Shown one piece after another: positions 52,404-61,464 of a stretch of DNA of 64,000 bases (within the stretch, counting starts at the first letter, position 1; every line of letters begins with the position of its first letter). Source of the stretch: Gottfriedia luciferensis. GTDB taxonomy: Bacteria; Bacillota; Bacilli; Bacillales; Bacillaceae_G. The position numbers were made by a program, and so were the translations under genes. The notes under the pieces are model-generated. The model saw only the letters and a program-made list of their open reading frames with translations. It ran no database searches and was not told the origin of the DNA. The stretch spans positions 248,001-312,000 of the forward strand of contig NZ_MDKC01000002.1 of the NCBI RefSeq assembly GCF_001712755.1, read 5' to 3'.

Positions 52404-53852
52404 ATGTCAATTAAAATGAGGTTTCTGTTGTCTTATATTGGGGTGATTCTTTTTTCAATCACATTATTATTAGCAGCAGGTTTTTTAATAATTTTTGCAA
52501 TAACAGGAGATGTAAAGTCAGTAGAAAATCTTTACAAAAAGACTTATGTACAAAAACCTTTGACTACAGTAGAGGAAAGTGTGTTTCTTGATTTGAAGCT
52601 ACTTGCTAAACATAATCCTCAGCAGTTACTTAATAAGAAGGAACTTAAAAGTATAGAGCATAAGAATATTTTTATTGTAGTTCGAAATGGAAAACATATT
52701 GAGTACGCTTCCCCGTCATTAGATAAAAAAGTGTTGGGAAAAGCGCTACCTGGGTTTGAGGAAACGAATATTAATACACGCGATACGATTAAAATTAATG
52801 ATTTGTTTTTTACGTATGTGAAATTTGATTTTTATTTTCCAAATCAAAGCCAAGGGAGTATTTTTGTCTTAAAGAAGGCAAGTTCATATGCCGAGGTTAT
52901 TCGTAATCTTTTTCCAATTTTACTAGGTTTATTGCTTTTTTTATTTATCATAATCATCGGAATGCTAAACTATTTAGTTTCCCGAAGTATTATTAAGCCA
53001 ATCTCAAAACTTAAAAATGGTGCAGAAAAAATTAAAGTTGGAGATTTGAATTTTGAAATTGATACAAGTTCAAATGATGAAATCGGTGTATTAAATAAAG
53101 CTTTTGAGGAAATGAGAATCAAATTAAAAGAATCGATCAATCTCCAAATACAATATGAGGAAAATCGTAAAGAGCTATTGTCCAATATTTCGCATGATTT
53201 GAAAACACCGATTACTTCAATAATTGGATATGTGGAAGGGATAAAAGATGGGGTAGCTAATACTCCTGAGAAAATGGAAAAATATTTATCAACAGTTTAC
53301 TCTAAAGCAAAGGATATGGATTCATTAATCGATGAATTGTTCTTATTTTCTAAATTGGATTTAAAGAAGGAACCATTTCACTTTGAAAATATCGAAATGA
53401 ATAAATATATAGGAAGCTATATAGATGAAATTTATTTGGATTTACTGCAGCAAGGCATCAAAATAGAATTTAGTCAGGCAAATGAATCAATCAATGTTAC
53501 AGCGGATCGAGAAAAATTAAAAAGAGTGTTGTCAAACTTAGTAAGCAATTGTGTGAAATATATGAACAAAGAAGAAAAGAAAATTTCATTTTCATTAAAT
53601 GAACAGTTAAATGAAGTAATTGTTGAAGTAACAGATAATGGTCAAGGTATTGATTCTACAGCTTTACCATTTATTTTTGAACGATTTTACCGTGCAGAAC
53701 AATCAAGAAATTCGCAAACTGGAGGTAGTGGTTTAGGACTAGCAATTGCAAAACAAATTGTTGAAGAGCATGGAGGGAAAATCTGGGCAGCTAGCGAGAT
53801 AGATAAAGGGACAAGTATTTTCTTTTCCTTAAAGAAAGGTGAGAGAAATTGA
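52404..53852 (+). CDS. two-component sensor histidine kinase
   Basis: 482 residues. TM1 (about 7-32), an extracytoplasmic sensor region, TM2 (about 170-195), HAMP (about 197-248), HisKA with phospho-acceptor His264 in SNISHDLKTPITSI, and HATPase with NLVSNCVKYMNKEE, DNGQGID, FERFYRAEQSR and GGSGLGLAI. The best start is ATG 52404; GTG 52395 and ATG 52416 remain possible because the ribosome binding site is poor. The stop overlaps the response regulator start, so the two are coupled. Signal unknown; kinase-first gene order is the less common arrangement. Confidence 0.9.
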   Translation: MSIKMRFLLSYIGVILFSITLLLAAGFLIIFAITGDVKSVENLYKKTYVQKPLTTVEESVFLDLKLLAKHNPQQLLNKKELKSIEHKNIFIVVRNGKHIEYASPSLDKKVLGKALPGFEETNINTRDTIKINDLFFTYVKFDFYFPNQSQGSIFVLKKASSYAEVIRNLFPILLGLLLFLFIIIIGMLNYLVSRSIIKPISKLKNGAEKIKVGDLNFEIDTSSNDEIGVLNKAFEEMRIKLKESINLQIQYEENRKELLSNISHDLKTPITSIIGYVEGIKDGVANTPEKMEKYLSTVYSKAKDMDSLIDELFLFSKLDLKKEPFHFENIEMNKYIGSYIDEIYLDLLQQGIKIEFSQANESINVTADREKLKRVLSNLVSNCVKYMNKEEKKISFSLNEQLNEVIVEVTDNGQGIDSTALPFIFERFYRAEQSRNSQTGGSGLGLAIAKQIVEEHGGKIWAASEIDKGTSIFFSLKKGERN

Positions 53853-54535
53853 AAGAAATATTACTGATTGAAGATGATATAAGCATTGCAGAATTACAAA
53901 GAGATTATTTAGAAATAAATGATTTTCGTGTAGATATTCAACATAATGGCGATGAGGGCCTTCGACATGCACTAAAAGGTAATTACGATTTAATTATATT
54001 GGATATTATGCTGCCAGGAAAAAATGGTTTTGAAATCTGTAAAGAAATACGTGCAGTAAAAAATATTCCTATTTTATTTGTATCTGCTAAAAAAGAGGAT
54101 ATTGATAAAATTAGAGGCCTTGGTTTAGGTGCGGACGATTACATTACAAAGCCATTTAGCCCAAGTGAACTAGTTGCAAGAGTAAAGGCACATTTATCCC
54201 GATATGAAAGGCTGGCAGGGAACAATACCGTTTCAAAAACAATTTTTGTTCATGGAATATCAATCGATCGTTCAGCTCGTAAAGTTTTTATTAACGAAGT
54301 AGAAGTACCATTTACGACTAAAGAATTTGATTTAATGGTATTTTTTGTAATGAACCCAAACCAAGTTTTAAGTAAAGAACAGCTCTATGAAAAAGTTTGG
54401 GGCCTCGAATCAGCTGCAGACGTTTCAACTGTAACCGTCCATATTAGTAGACTACGTGAAAAGATAGAAAGAGATCCTACGAACCCTAAGTTTTTGGAAA
54501 CAGTTTGGGGTGCGGGGTATCGATTTAATGTATAA
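53849..54535 (+). CDS. OmpR/PhoB-family response regulator
   Basis: 228 residues. Receiver domain with EDD at 8-10, phospho-acceptor Asp52 (LIILDIMLPGKNGF) and Lys in ITKPFSPSELVARV; the C-terminal winged helix includes FTTKEFDLMVFF, VLSKEQLYEKVWG, TVTVHISRLREKIE and VWGAGYRF. TTG start at 53849 behind AAAGGTGAGAG, overlapping the kinase gene by four bases. Targets cannot be told; the surrounding genes give no clear regulon. Confidence 0.93.
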   Translation: MKEILLIEDDISIAELQRDYLEINDFRVDIQHNGDEGLRHALKGNYDLIILDIMLPGKNGFEICKEIRAVKNIPILFVSAKKEDIDKIRGLGLGADDYITKPFSPSELVARVKAHLSRYERLAGNNTVSKTIFVHGISIDRSARKVFINEVEVPFTTKEFDLMVFFVMNPNQVLSKEQLYEKVWGLESAADVSTVTVHISRLREKIERDPTNPKFLETVWGAGYRFNV

Positions 54536-54693
54536 CGAAATTTTTAAACTATCACACTTGTTAATACTTACGATAGGAGCAGTATTTGAAGTTTAAAGTA
54601 TTCTAGTTAATATGGGTAGTTAGAAATAGTTTCAGATGGTCCTTTGTAAATTATGATATCTGGTGCTTTCCTATCGTTCAGCTTGTTTTTGTT

Positions 54694-54719
54694 ATCCCAC
54701 CTGGGTGAGCAGGTGGGAT
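54694..54719. terminator. hairpin between convergent genes
   Basis: ATCCCACCT (54694-54702) pairs with AGGTGGGAT (54711-54719). The T content is modest on both sides, so it may be a shared but weak terminator. Confidence 0.6.
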
Positions 54720-54761
54720 TTACAATCTATAAAAATAGTACAACACATGAATATTAAATGT

Positions 54762-55703
54762 TCACTTTTGTGGTCGACACTCTTTCATTTGAATTCCGGG
54801 TTCAAATGAAATCGATTGATCGGCACCGTTCATCGTGACAGGGACTCCAAAGGGAACACCATAATTTGGTGAACAATGACCGATAAGAAATCCGCTTAAA
54901 ACAGGCAATCCAAGCGGGACGATAAGATCATTTACAATGTCCGCTATAGTTAGGGAGTTTTGGCGTTTTTTCGGTCCGCAATCATTGAAATTTCCCAAGA
55001 TAATCCCTTTACATTCTTGAAGCTTATTTGCTAATCGTAATTGATTAATCATGCGATCAATACGGTAGGGTTCTTCTTGAATATCTTCAATAAATAAAAT
55101 CTTTCCTTTTGTATCCACTTCATATGGTGTACCGATAGTGCTTGTTAAAACTGTTAGATTGCCACCGGTCATCGGGGCAGTGACAGAATGTGAAAATGCA
55201 GGGTATGTATCTACTTCAGAAGCGGTGAAGGTCAGACTGAGCGGTTCTAATAATTGCTTGAAAGACGCTAATGTCTTTGGTGGGACAGTATCTACACCAC
55301 ACTCTTGCATCATAGGCCCATGGAACGTTACTAGATTTGCTTTTTGTTGCAAAGCAATATGCAGAGCAGTAATGTCACTGTATCCCCAAAAGATTTTCGG
55401 ATTGTTTTTGATGAGCTCGAAGTCTATGTCTTGTAGCAATCTTCCGCTTCCATATCCTCCGGTTGCACACAGTACCGCCTTTACTTCAGAGTCAGAGAAG
55501 GCATCATGTAAGTCCGATACTCTATTTGCATCACTTCCTGCAAGGTAGCCTCGTTTTTCAGTTACACCTTTTCCTATAAGGACATTGAGGCCGGCTTGTT
55601 CAATTTTTAGCTTCATCTTCATTACATTTTCAATGTTTGGTGGACTTGATGGTGCAATTATCATCACTGAATCTCCTGTTTTTAACGCATTCGGTTTTTG
55701 CAT
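54762..55703 (-). CDS. LD-carboxypeptidase (S66)
   Basis: 313 residues. MIIAPSSPP at the N-terminus, nucleophile Ser86 in TGGYGSGRLL, WGYSDITALH, GPMMQECG and the C-terminal LSGFLIGHCSPNYGVPFGVP (with the catalytic His) match the S66 family, which trims the terminal D-Ala from murein tetrapeptides or recycles cell-wall peptides (YkfA/LdcA). The start is the ATG at 55703 with GGGAGGGAT upstream. Its composition is richer in G+C than the flanking two-component genes, like the next two genes. Confidence 0.87.
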   Translation of the reverse strand: MQKPNALKTGDSVMIIAPSSPPNIENVMKMKLKIEQAGLNVLIGKGVTEKRGYLAGSDANRVSDLHDAFSDSEVKAVLCATGGYGSGRLLQDIDFELIKNNPKIFWGYSDITALHIALQQKANLVTFHGPMMQECGVDTVPPKTLASFKQLLEPLSLTFTASEVDTYPAFSHSVTAPMTGGNLTVLTSTIGTPYEVDTKGKILFIEDIQEEPYRIDRMINQLRLANKLQECKGIILGNFNDCGPKKRQNSLTIADIVNDLIVPLGLPVLSGFLIGHCSPNYGVPFGVPVTMNGADQSISFEPGIQMKECRPQK

Positions 55704-55869
55704 AATGATCCCTCCCACTTGAAAATATCTTACTTTATATATTCTATATCTAGCAGGAAATTCCTCATCTTAGGCTGTATTTTTAAAAAATATATTTACT
55801 TAAATTAGGAAGGGATTATTTGTACGAAAGAGAAATTAACAATTGAATACTAGCAAGGGAGTGGTTTAA

Positions 55870-57054
55870 GTGAAATCCTTAGAAAATGTAGAATTTAAAG
55901 CAGAGATTTCAAAAGAAAAGCTAGTGCAGTGGAGAAGACATCTACACAAATATCCAGAGCTTTCATTTCAAGAGGAAAAAACTTCTCAATTTGTATTTGA
56001 TACATTGCAATCATTTGGAAATCTGGAGCTCTCACGTCCGACGAAATATAGTGTGATGGCAAGACTAGTTGGTGGAAAGCCTGGTAAAACGCTGGCTATT
56101 CGCGCCGATATGGATGCCCTGCCGATTGTTGAAGAAAACAGATTTGAATTCGCTTCAACAGTCCCGGGTGTGATGCATGCTTGCGGCCATGACGGGCATA
56201 CGGCCATTTTACTTGGAGCGGCTGAAATCTTGGCAAAGCATAAAAATGAGATTAGTGGAGAAATCCGTTTCCTGTTCCAGCACGCCGAGGAACAATATCC
56301 GGGTGGAGCGGAGGAAATGGTGCAAGCGGGAGTTATGAATGGAGTAGACTATGTGATTGGCTTGCATCTCATGTCCGGTTTGGAAGTAGGCAAAATCGGT
56401 ATCGTTTACGGACCTATGATGGCAGCCCCTGATGCATTCCATATTACAATAAAAGGCAAAGGCGGACATGCCGCGCATCCAGAAGATACTGTGGACAGTA
56501 TTGCAATTGGGGCGCAAATTATAACGAATTTACAGCATATTGTTTCGCGGAAAACTGATGCATTTGCGCAAAGGGTTCTGTCTGTTACCCAATTTCACGC
56601 AGGAACGGCTGATAATATCATTCCCGAAATTGCTGAAATTGTTGGAACCGTCCGTTGCTTTGACGAAAAATTGCGATATGATGCTGAGGTGCGAATAGAA
56701 CAAATTGTAAAAGGAATTTGCGAGGCCCATGGAGCAAGCTATTCTTGTCATTACCGTTATGGGTACAGACCAGTTATTAATCATGATGATGTCACAAAAG
56801 TAGTAGAACAAACAGCAATTGAAGAATATGGCAATGAATCTATTTCGTATATCAAACCATCTATGGGAGGGGAAGACTTTTCTGCTTTTTTACAAAAAAC
56901 GGACGGTTGCTTTTTTAAAATTGGTTCAGGATCAGTGGATAGTGAAAGTACGTTTCCACACCATCATCCAAGGTTTACAATCGATGAAGAATCCCTTGTT
57001 ATTGGAGTTAACATGTTTCTGAATGCAGCATGTAATCTTTTAAGTAAGGAATAA
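55870..57054 (+). CDS. M20-family N-acyl amino acid amidohydrolase (hippuricase-like)
   Basis: 394 residues. Zinc-ligand motifs are RADMDALPI, MHACGHDGHTAILLGAAEIL and FQHAEEQYPGGAEEMV, with the dimerisation-lid segment IKGKGGHAAHPEDTVDSIAI and C-terminal SMGGEDFSAFL. This is the M20D type that hydrolyses N-acyl or N-acetyl amino acids and related amides. GTG start at 55870 behind AAGGGAGTG. The middle is GC-rich for this window (33 G or C in 60 in the line from 56281). It may work with the peptide-binding lipoprotein downstream. Confidence 0.87.
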   Translation: MKSLENVEFKAEISKEKLVQWRRHLHKYPELSFQEEKTSQFVFDTLQSFGNLELSRPTKYSVMARLVGGKPGKTLAIRADMDALPIVEENRFEFASTVPGVMHACGHDGHTAILLGAAEILAKHKNEISGEIRFLFQHAEEQYPGGAEEMVQAGVMNGVDYVIGLHLMSGLEVGKIGIVYGPMMAAPDAFHITIKGKGGHAAHPEDTVDSIAIGAQIITNLQHIVSRKTDAFAQRVLSVTQFHAGTADNIIPEIAEIVGTVRCFDEKLRYDAEVRIEQIVKGICEAHGASYSCHYRYGYRPVINHDDVTKVVEQTAIEEYGNESISYIKPSMGGEDFSAFLQKTDGCFFKIGSGSVDSESTFPHHHPRFTIDEESLVIGVNMFLNAACNLLSKE

Positions 57055-57166
57055 AAACTACTAATATTATTTTTCTGTTCGATAAATTGAACATTTAAAG
57101 AGGTAATTCGATGAATATACAGAATATTATAACTATTATATATGTTAAATATTGAGGAGGATTTCA

Positions 57167-58801
57167 TTGAATAAACGATCTAAACGTTTAACCGCTTTAC
57201 TACTAATCATGGGCATTACACTTCCAGGATGTGCCCCCCAAAAAGAAAAGGCATCAACAGCTGCGGGCTTGGGAAAACAACACACAAAACAAGTGCTGCG
57301 TTTAGTTGAAACATCTGAGCTTTCTTCAATGGACTCATCCCTTGTAGAAGACTCTACAACACTCAGTGTACTAAATAATGTTATGGAGGGGCTATACAGA
57401 CAAGGAAAAGATAGCCAGCCAGTACCTGGAATTGCAAAATCCTATACAGTGAGTAAAGATAGAAAGACTTATCTTTTTAAACTGCGTGATGCAAAATGGT
57501 CTAATGGGGATCCAGTGACGGCACATGATTTTGAATATGCTTGGAAACGCACTTTGGATCCGACAACAGCTTCAGAATATGCCTACATAATGTATGATGT
57601 TAAAAACGCAAAGAAGATAAATGAAAAGCAACTACCTGTTGATCAATTGGGAATAAAGGCTATCGATGATCATACGTTAGAAGTACAGCTCGATAATCCA
57701 GTGCCGTATTTTCTAAGCTTGACCACACTTGCCCCTTTCATGCCTATTAATGAAAAGGTTGTAAAGGAGCAGGGCAAGAAATATGGTTTGGAAGCGAACA
57801 CAGTTGTTTATGACGGTCCGTTTAAAATGAGTGAATGGAAGCACGAACAAAGCTTTAAGCTTGAGAAAAACACGGAATATTGGGATAAAAAGAAAGTAAA
57901 GCTGGATGAAATCAAGTTTAATATTGCGAAGGATAACTCCACAGCTATTAATCTATATGATACGGGAGCAATTGATAGGGTCAGTCTTACAGCCGAATAT
58001 GTGGACAAGTATAAAGACGATAAAGAATTTAAAACAGCACAAGAAGGAAGGCTTATTTACTTAAAGCTAAATAACCAAAATCCTATTTTAAAAAATGTGA
58101 ATGCGCGTAAAGCGATCGATATGGGCTACGACAAAAAAGGGATTACGGACGTACTCTTAAATAATGGGTCTACACCAGCTTACTATTTTGTAGCCAGACA
58201 TTTGGCGTATGGTCCGGATGGAAAGGATTTCAACGATACTACAGGGGACTTCAATAAAACAAATATTGCGATGGCAAAGGAATATTGGGAAAAAGCCAAG
58301 CAGGAGCTTGGAAAACAAAGTGTAGCTTTAGAGTTTCTAATTGCAGAGGACGATAATAATAAGAAAATTTCCCAGTATATGAAATATGAACTTGAAAAAA
58401 ATCTACCTGGTTTAACAGTGAACATCAAAATGCAGCCTGCACAGACTAAATTTGCGATGGAAGATAAGCTCCAGTACGATATTTCTCTTGCAGGATGGGG
58501 ACCGGATTATCCTGATCCGATGACATTTTTGGATAAATGGGTGACGAATAATAATATAGCGTACTCGAATCCAAAGTATGATGAATTGATCACAAAAGCA
58601 AAAACGACACTCCTTCAAGATCCGAAAGAACGATGGAAGGCTTTAGCAGATGCTGAAGAGCAATTGCTTGGAAAGGATGCAGCTATTTCACCTATGTATC
58701 AGAATGGCGTGGCTTATTTAGAGAAATCGTATGTGAAAAATGTTTACAATCATCCGTATGGGGTGAAAAACTCCTACAAATGGGCGTACATAAAAAAATA
58801 A
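57167..58801 (+). CDS. oligopeptide ABC transporter substrate-binding lipoprotein (OppA-like)
   Basis: 544 residues. Lipoprotein signal with lipobox ITLPGC, then the SBP family 5 fold: SSMDSSLVEDSTTLSVLNNV, GLYRQGKDSQPVPGIAKSY, KDRKTYLFKLRDAKWSNGDP, VYDGPFKMSEWKHEQSFKLE and GWGPDYPDPMTFLDKW. TTG 57167 is preferred because GAGGAGG (57154-57160) precedes it. No permease or ATPase genes are adjacent, so it is an orphan binding protein that must use a transporter encoded elsewhere. It lies 112 bases after the amidohydrolase. Confidence 0.9.
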   Translation: MNKRSKRLTALLLIMGITLPGCAPQKEKASTAAGLGKQHTKQVLRLVETSELSSMDSSLVEDSTTLSVLNNVMEGLYRQGKDSQPVPGIAKSYTVSKDRKTYLFKLRDAKWSNGDPVTAHDFEYAWKRTLDPTTASEYAYIMYDVKNAKKINEKQLPVDQLGIKAIDDHTLEVQLDNPVPYFLSLTTLAPFMPINEKVVKEQGKKYGLEANTVVYDGPFKMSEWKHEQSFKLEKNTEYWDKKKVKLDEIKFNIAKDNSTAINLYDTGAIDRVSLTAEYVDKYKDDKEFKTAQEGRLIYLKLNNQNPILKNVNARKAIDMGYDKKGITDVLLNNGSTPAYYFVARHLAYGPDGKDFNDTTGDFNKTNIAMAKEYWEKAKQELGKQSVALEFLIAEDDNNKKISQYMKYELEKNLPGLTVNIKMQPAQTKFAMEDKLQYDISLAGWGPDYPDPMTFLDKWVTNNNIAYSNPKYDELITKAKTTLLQDPKERWKALADAEEQLLGKDAAISPMYQNGVAYLEKSYVKNVYNHPYGVKNSYKWAYIKK

Positions 58802-59156
58802 AATGCTTATAGTTTATTTTGAGATAAACTATATGAAATACGAAAAATAAAGTGATTAATTATCACAAATTTCATTTGAAGGAACTTACAAAACAATAGA
58901 AAATAGCTAATACTTATGACTGTCTAATTAGGCAGTCTTTTTTTAGTTCAAAAAACATGGCCAATTTATAAAGAAATATTATTAAAAATTTTATACTTTT
59001 TTAATAATTTGTTTAGAAGGAGTTTTCATTTAAGGATTAACATAGATTTCATACCTACAATGGTCTAACTTATTAGAAAGATTGGAGGGAAATTTCCCAG
59101 GAATAAAGTGATATTTTCATAGTGATTAGTAATGGAAAAGGAGGACGTTATATTTT
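58802..59156. other. intergenic region
   Basis: About 355 bases without a gene, containing the terminator at 58918 and the ribosome binding site (GGAGG near 59140) of the ankyrin gene. Confidence 0.5.
58918..58944 (+). terminator. intrinsic terminator after the OppA-like gene
   Basis: GACTGTCT (58918-58925) pairs with AGGCAGTC (58930-58937, one G-U pair) and is followed by seven T. Confidence 0.88.
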
Positions 59157-59831
59157 ATGTGGAAGTTACTTGCAGTAATAACCAGCTGCATACTTTTGCT
59201 AAATGGATGTGCCTCATTTGCTAAGGGGGAAGAAAAAGTGAACGAACAATTATTTCAAGCAGCTAAACGAGGAGAAACTGATATCGTTAAAAAGTTGATT
59301 GAGAATGGTGCAAATATTAATGCACAGAATTCTAATGGACAAACTGCCACGATGATTGCAACTTATCAAAATGATTTCAAAACTGCAAAAGTACTGATTG
59401 ATGCAGGCGCAGATGTCAATATTCGAGATCACATGAAAAACAATCCTTTTTTATATGCTGGTGCTGAAGGCTTTATTGATATTCTAAAGCTTACAATAAA
59501 AGCTGGTGCTGATCCAGCCATTACGAACCGGTATGGTGGAACAGCATTGATTCCCGCCTCAGAACATGGATATGTAGATGTGGTCAATGAACTTCTTACG
59601 AATACCGAGATTGATATTAATCATGTTAATAATTTAGGATGGACGGCCCTTTTAGAAGCAATTATTTTGAACGATGGAAGTGAAAAACAACAGCAAACAG
59701 TACAATTACTTATTGTGAACGGAGCAGATGTTAATTTGTCTGATCGTGAAAATGTTAGCCCCATACAGCATGCGCGTGAAAGAGGTTTTAAAGAAATCGA
59801 AGAGATTTTGCAAGTAACAGGTGCTAAATAA
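59157..59831 (+). CDS. ankyrin-repeat lipoprotein
   Basis: 224 residues. Lipobox LLLNGC (Cys at about 18), then about five ankyrin units from residue 30: ETDIVKKLIENGANINAQNS, NDFKTAKVLIDAGADVN, GFIDILKLTIKAGADP, GYVDVVNELLTNTEIDINHV and QTVQLLIVNGADVNLSD. A surface-attached protein-binding scaffold; the partner is unknown. The GGAGG is 12 bases from ATG 59157, which is long, but no better start exists. The next lipoprotein gene begins 68 bases downstream. Confidence 0.85.
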   Translation: MWKLLAVITSCILLLNGCASFAKGEEKVNEQLFQAAKRGETDIVKKLIENGANINAQNSNGQTATMIATYQNDFKTAKVLIDAGADVNIRDHMKNNPFLYAGAEGFIDILKLTIKAGADPAITNRYGGTALIPASEHGYVDVVNELLTNTEIDINHVNNLGWTALLEAIILNDGSEKQQQTVQLLIVNGADVNLSDRENVSPIQHARERGFKEIEEILQVTGAK

Positions 59832-59899
59832 GGTAAGTTTTTGAATAAATGGAGAACATATATAAAACGATAAAATGAACATTGAGGAGACAATTAAAA

Positions 59900-60871
59900 T
59901 TGAATAATAAAACAAAAACAATTTCATCTATATTACTCGGATTAACATTAGTAGTAACAGGTTGCAATACAGCTGCTGACGCACAAGTAGAGCAAGGTAA
60001 ACAAAAGCAAGAAAGAGTATACAAAGCTCCCAAAAAAGTAAAGAACAAATTAACAAAAGGCCAGGTCATGGCTAATATTTTAAGTAGCACAAACTGGCAA
60101 GGTACAAGAGTGTATGATAAAAATCATCATGATTTAACAAAAGAGAACGCAAATTTTATTGGACTTGCTAAATATGATGCAAAAACGGGCAGATACGAAT
60201 TTTTTGATGCAAAAACGGGTCAAACTCGTGGGGATAAAGGTACATTCTTTATTACAAATGATGGTAAAAAACGAATTTTAATTTCTGAATCAATGAATTA
60301 CCAAGCTGTAGTCGATATGACAAAACTAAATAAAAACGTATTTACTTATAAAAGAATGGGGAAAGATGCAAACGGGAATGATGTAGAAGTATATGTTGAA
60401 CATGTTCCTTATAAAGAAAAACAGCTTTCTTTTACAGATCCTGATAAAAAATTAGATTCTAAAACAGGCGAGATTGTAAAAAACGTTGATGGTGATAAAA
60501 TTTTAGGTAGAACACTTTGGAATGGTACAAAAGTTCTAGATGAACAAGGGAATGATGTAACGAAATATAATACGAATTTTATTAGCCTTGCAAAATTTGA
60601 TGGATACACTAATAAATATGAGTTTTTCAATCTTGAAACAGGTAAAAGTCGTGGTGACTATGGATATTTCGATATTGCCCACGAAAATAAAATTAGAGCA
60701 CATGTTTCAATTGGAGCAAATAAGTATGGTGCTGTTCTTGAATTGACTGAGCTTAATAAAAATAAATTTACTTACAAAAGAACAGGCAAAGACAAAGATG
60801 GTAAGGATATAACAGTATTTGTTGAGCATGAACCTTATAAAGGTGATTTTAAACCGATGTTTAGTTTCTAA
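59900..60871 (+). CDS. lipoprotein with two DUF4822-like domains
   Basis: 323 residues. Lipobox LVVTGC, then two homologous domains of about 125 residues. STNWQGTRVYDKNHHDLTKE and FIGLAKYDAKTGRYEFFDAK in the first correspond to RTLWNGTKVLDEQGNDVTKY and FISLAKFDGYTNKYEFFNLE in the second; each ends in FTYKR-x-GKD and YVEHVPYK / FVEHEPYK. I recall this domain as DUF4822, function unknown. TTG 59900 behind TTGAGGAG is preferred over the TTG at 59882 that lies within that site. Confidence 0.82.
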   Translation: MNNKTKTISSILLGLTLVVTGCNTAADAQVEQGKQKQERVYKAPKKVKNKLTKGQVMANILSSTNWQGTRVYDKNHHDLTKENANFIGLAKYDAKTGRYEFFDAKTGQTRGDKGTFFITNDGKKRILISESMNYQAVVDMTKLNKNVFTYKRMGKDANGNDVEVYVEHVPYKEKQLSFTDPDKKLDSKTGEIVKNVDGDKILGRTLWNGTKVLDEQGNDVTKYNTNFISLAKFDGYTNKYEFFNLETGKSRGDYGYFDIAHENKIRAHVSIGANKYGAVLELTELNKNKFTYKRTGKDKDGKDITVFVEHEPYKGDFKPMFSF

Positions 60872-60880
60872 TAAACTTAA

Positions 60881-60910
60881 AAAGGGATGGAGAAATCCAT
60901 TCCTTTTTTT
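60881..60910 (+). terminator. intrinsic terminator after the DUF4822-like gene
   Basis: AAAGGGATGGA (60881-60891) pairs with TCCATTCCTTT (60896-60906, one mismatch), then a T run. Confidence 0.88.
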
Positions 60911-61158
60911 ATGTATAAATAATTTTCAATAAAAATGTTAAATTTCCCCCAATACAATTAATATTTAAATTACTGGATTTAGAAGGTATTCCAACCTGTA
61001 ATTAACAAATAATTGGTATTTTTAACATTCTTTTTAAGATGAAATTGTTAAAATTCCCCCAATAGTATTGAAAGGTATTATCTTGTTTAATTAAAATGTG
61101 GATTGATTTTCACATAATTAAGACGCTTCCAATCTATCATTTAAAAAGGGGAATTCAA

Positions 61159-61308
61159 ATGGAAAACAATTCTACATATTACAATGGCAGTGTACCAGAA
61201 TATGAAGTACCAATAGAGATTGGGAAACAAAAAGACGATGAAGATATCTTGGTTGAAGATGAATCAATAATAAATGATGAGAAAGCATCAACGTTTATTA
61301 TTGAGTAA
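61159..61308 (+). CDS. small acidic hypothetical protein
   Basis: 49 residues, strongly acidic (GKQKDDEDILVEDESIINDE) with a Tyr-rich front (STYYNGSVPEYEVP). AAAGGGGAATT precedes ATG 61159; the open frame extends upstream without a ribosome binding site. A strong terminator follows at once, supporting a real short gene. No family recognised. Confidence 0.6.
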   Translation: MENNSTYYNGSVPEYEVPIEIGKQKDDEDILVEDESIINDEKASTFIIE

Positions 61309-61320
61309 ATTTAAATTGCA

Positions 61321-61366
61321 AAAGCTTGTAGACAGTGGGATTTTCCCGTTGTTTACAAGCTTTTTT
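61321..61366 (+). terminator. intrinsic terminator after the small acidic gene
   Basis: AAAGCTTGTAGACA pairs with TGTTTACAAGCTTT around an inner GGGA/TCCC hairpin, followed by T residues. Confidence 0.85.
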
Positions 61367-61464
61367 GATTAGATCCTCATAACAATAAGTCGAACTAATC
61401 ACAGAAAAAGCCTTCCATACATAAAATAAATGGGCACAAATACAATATTTCATCTTAAAAGGAT

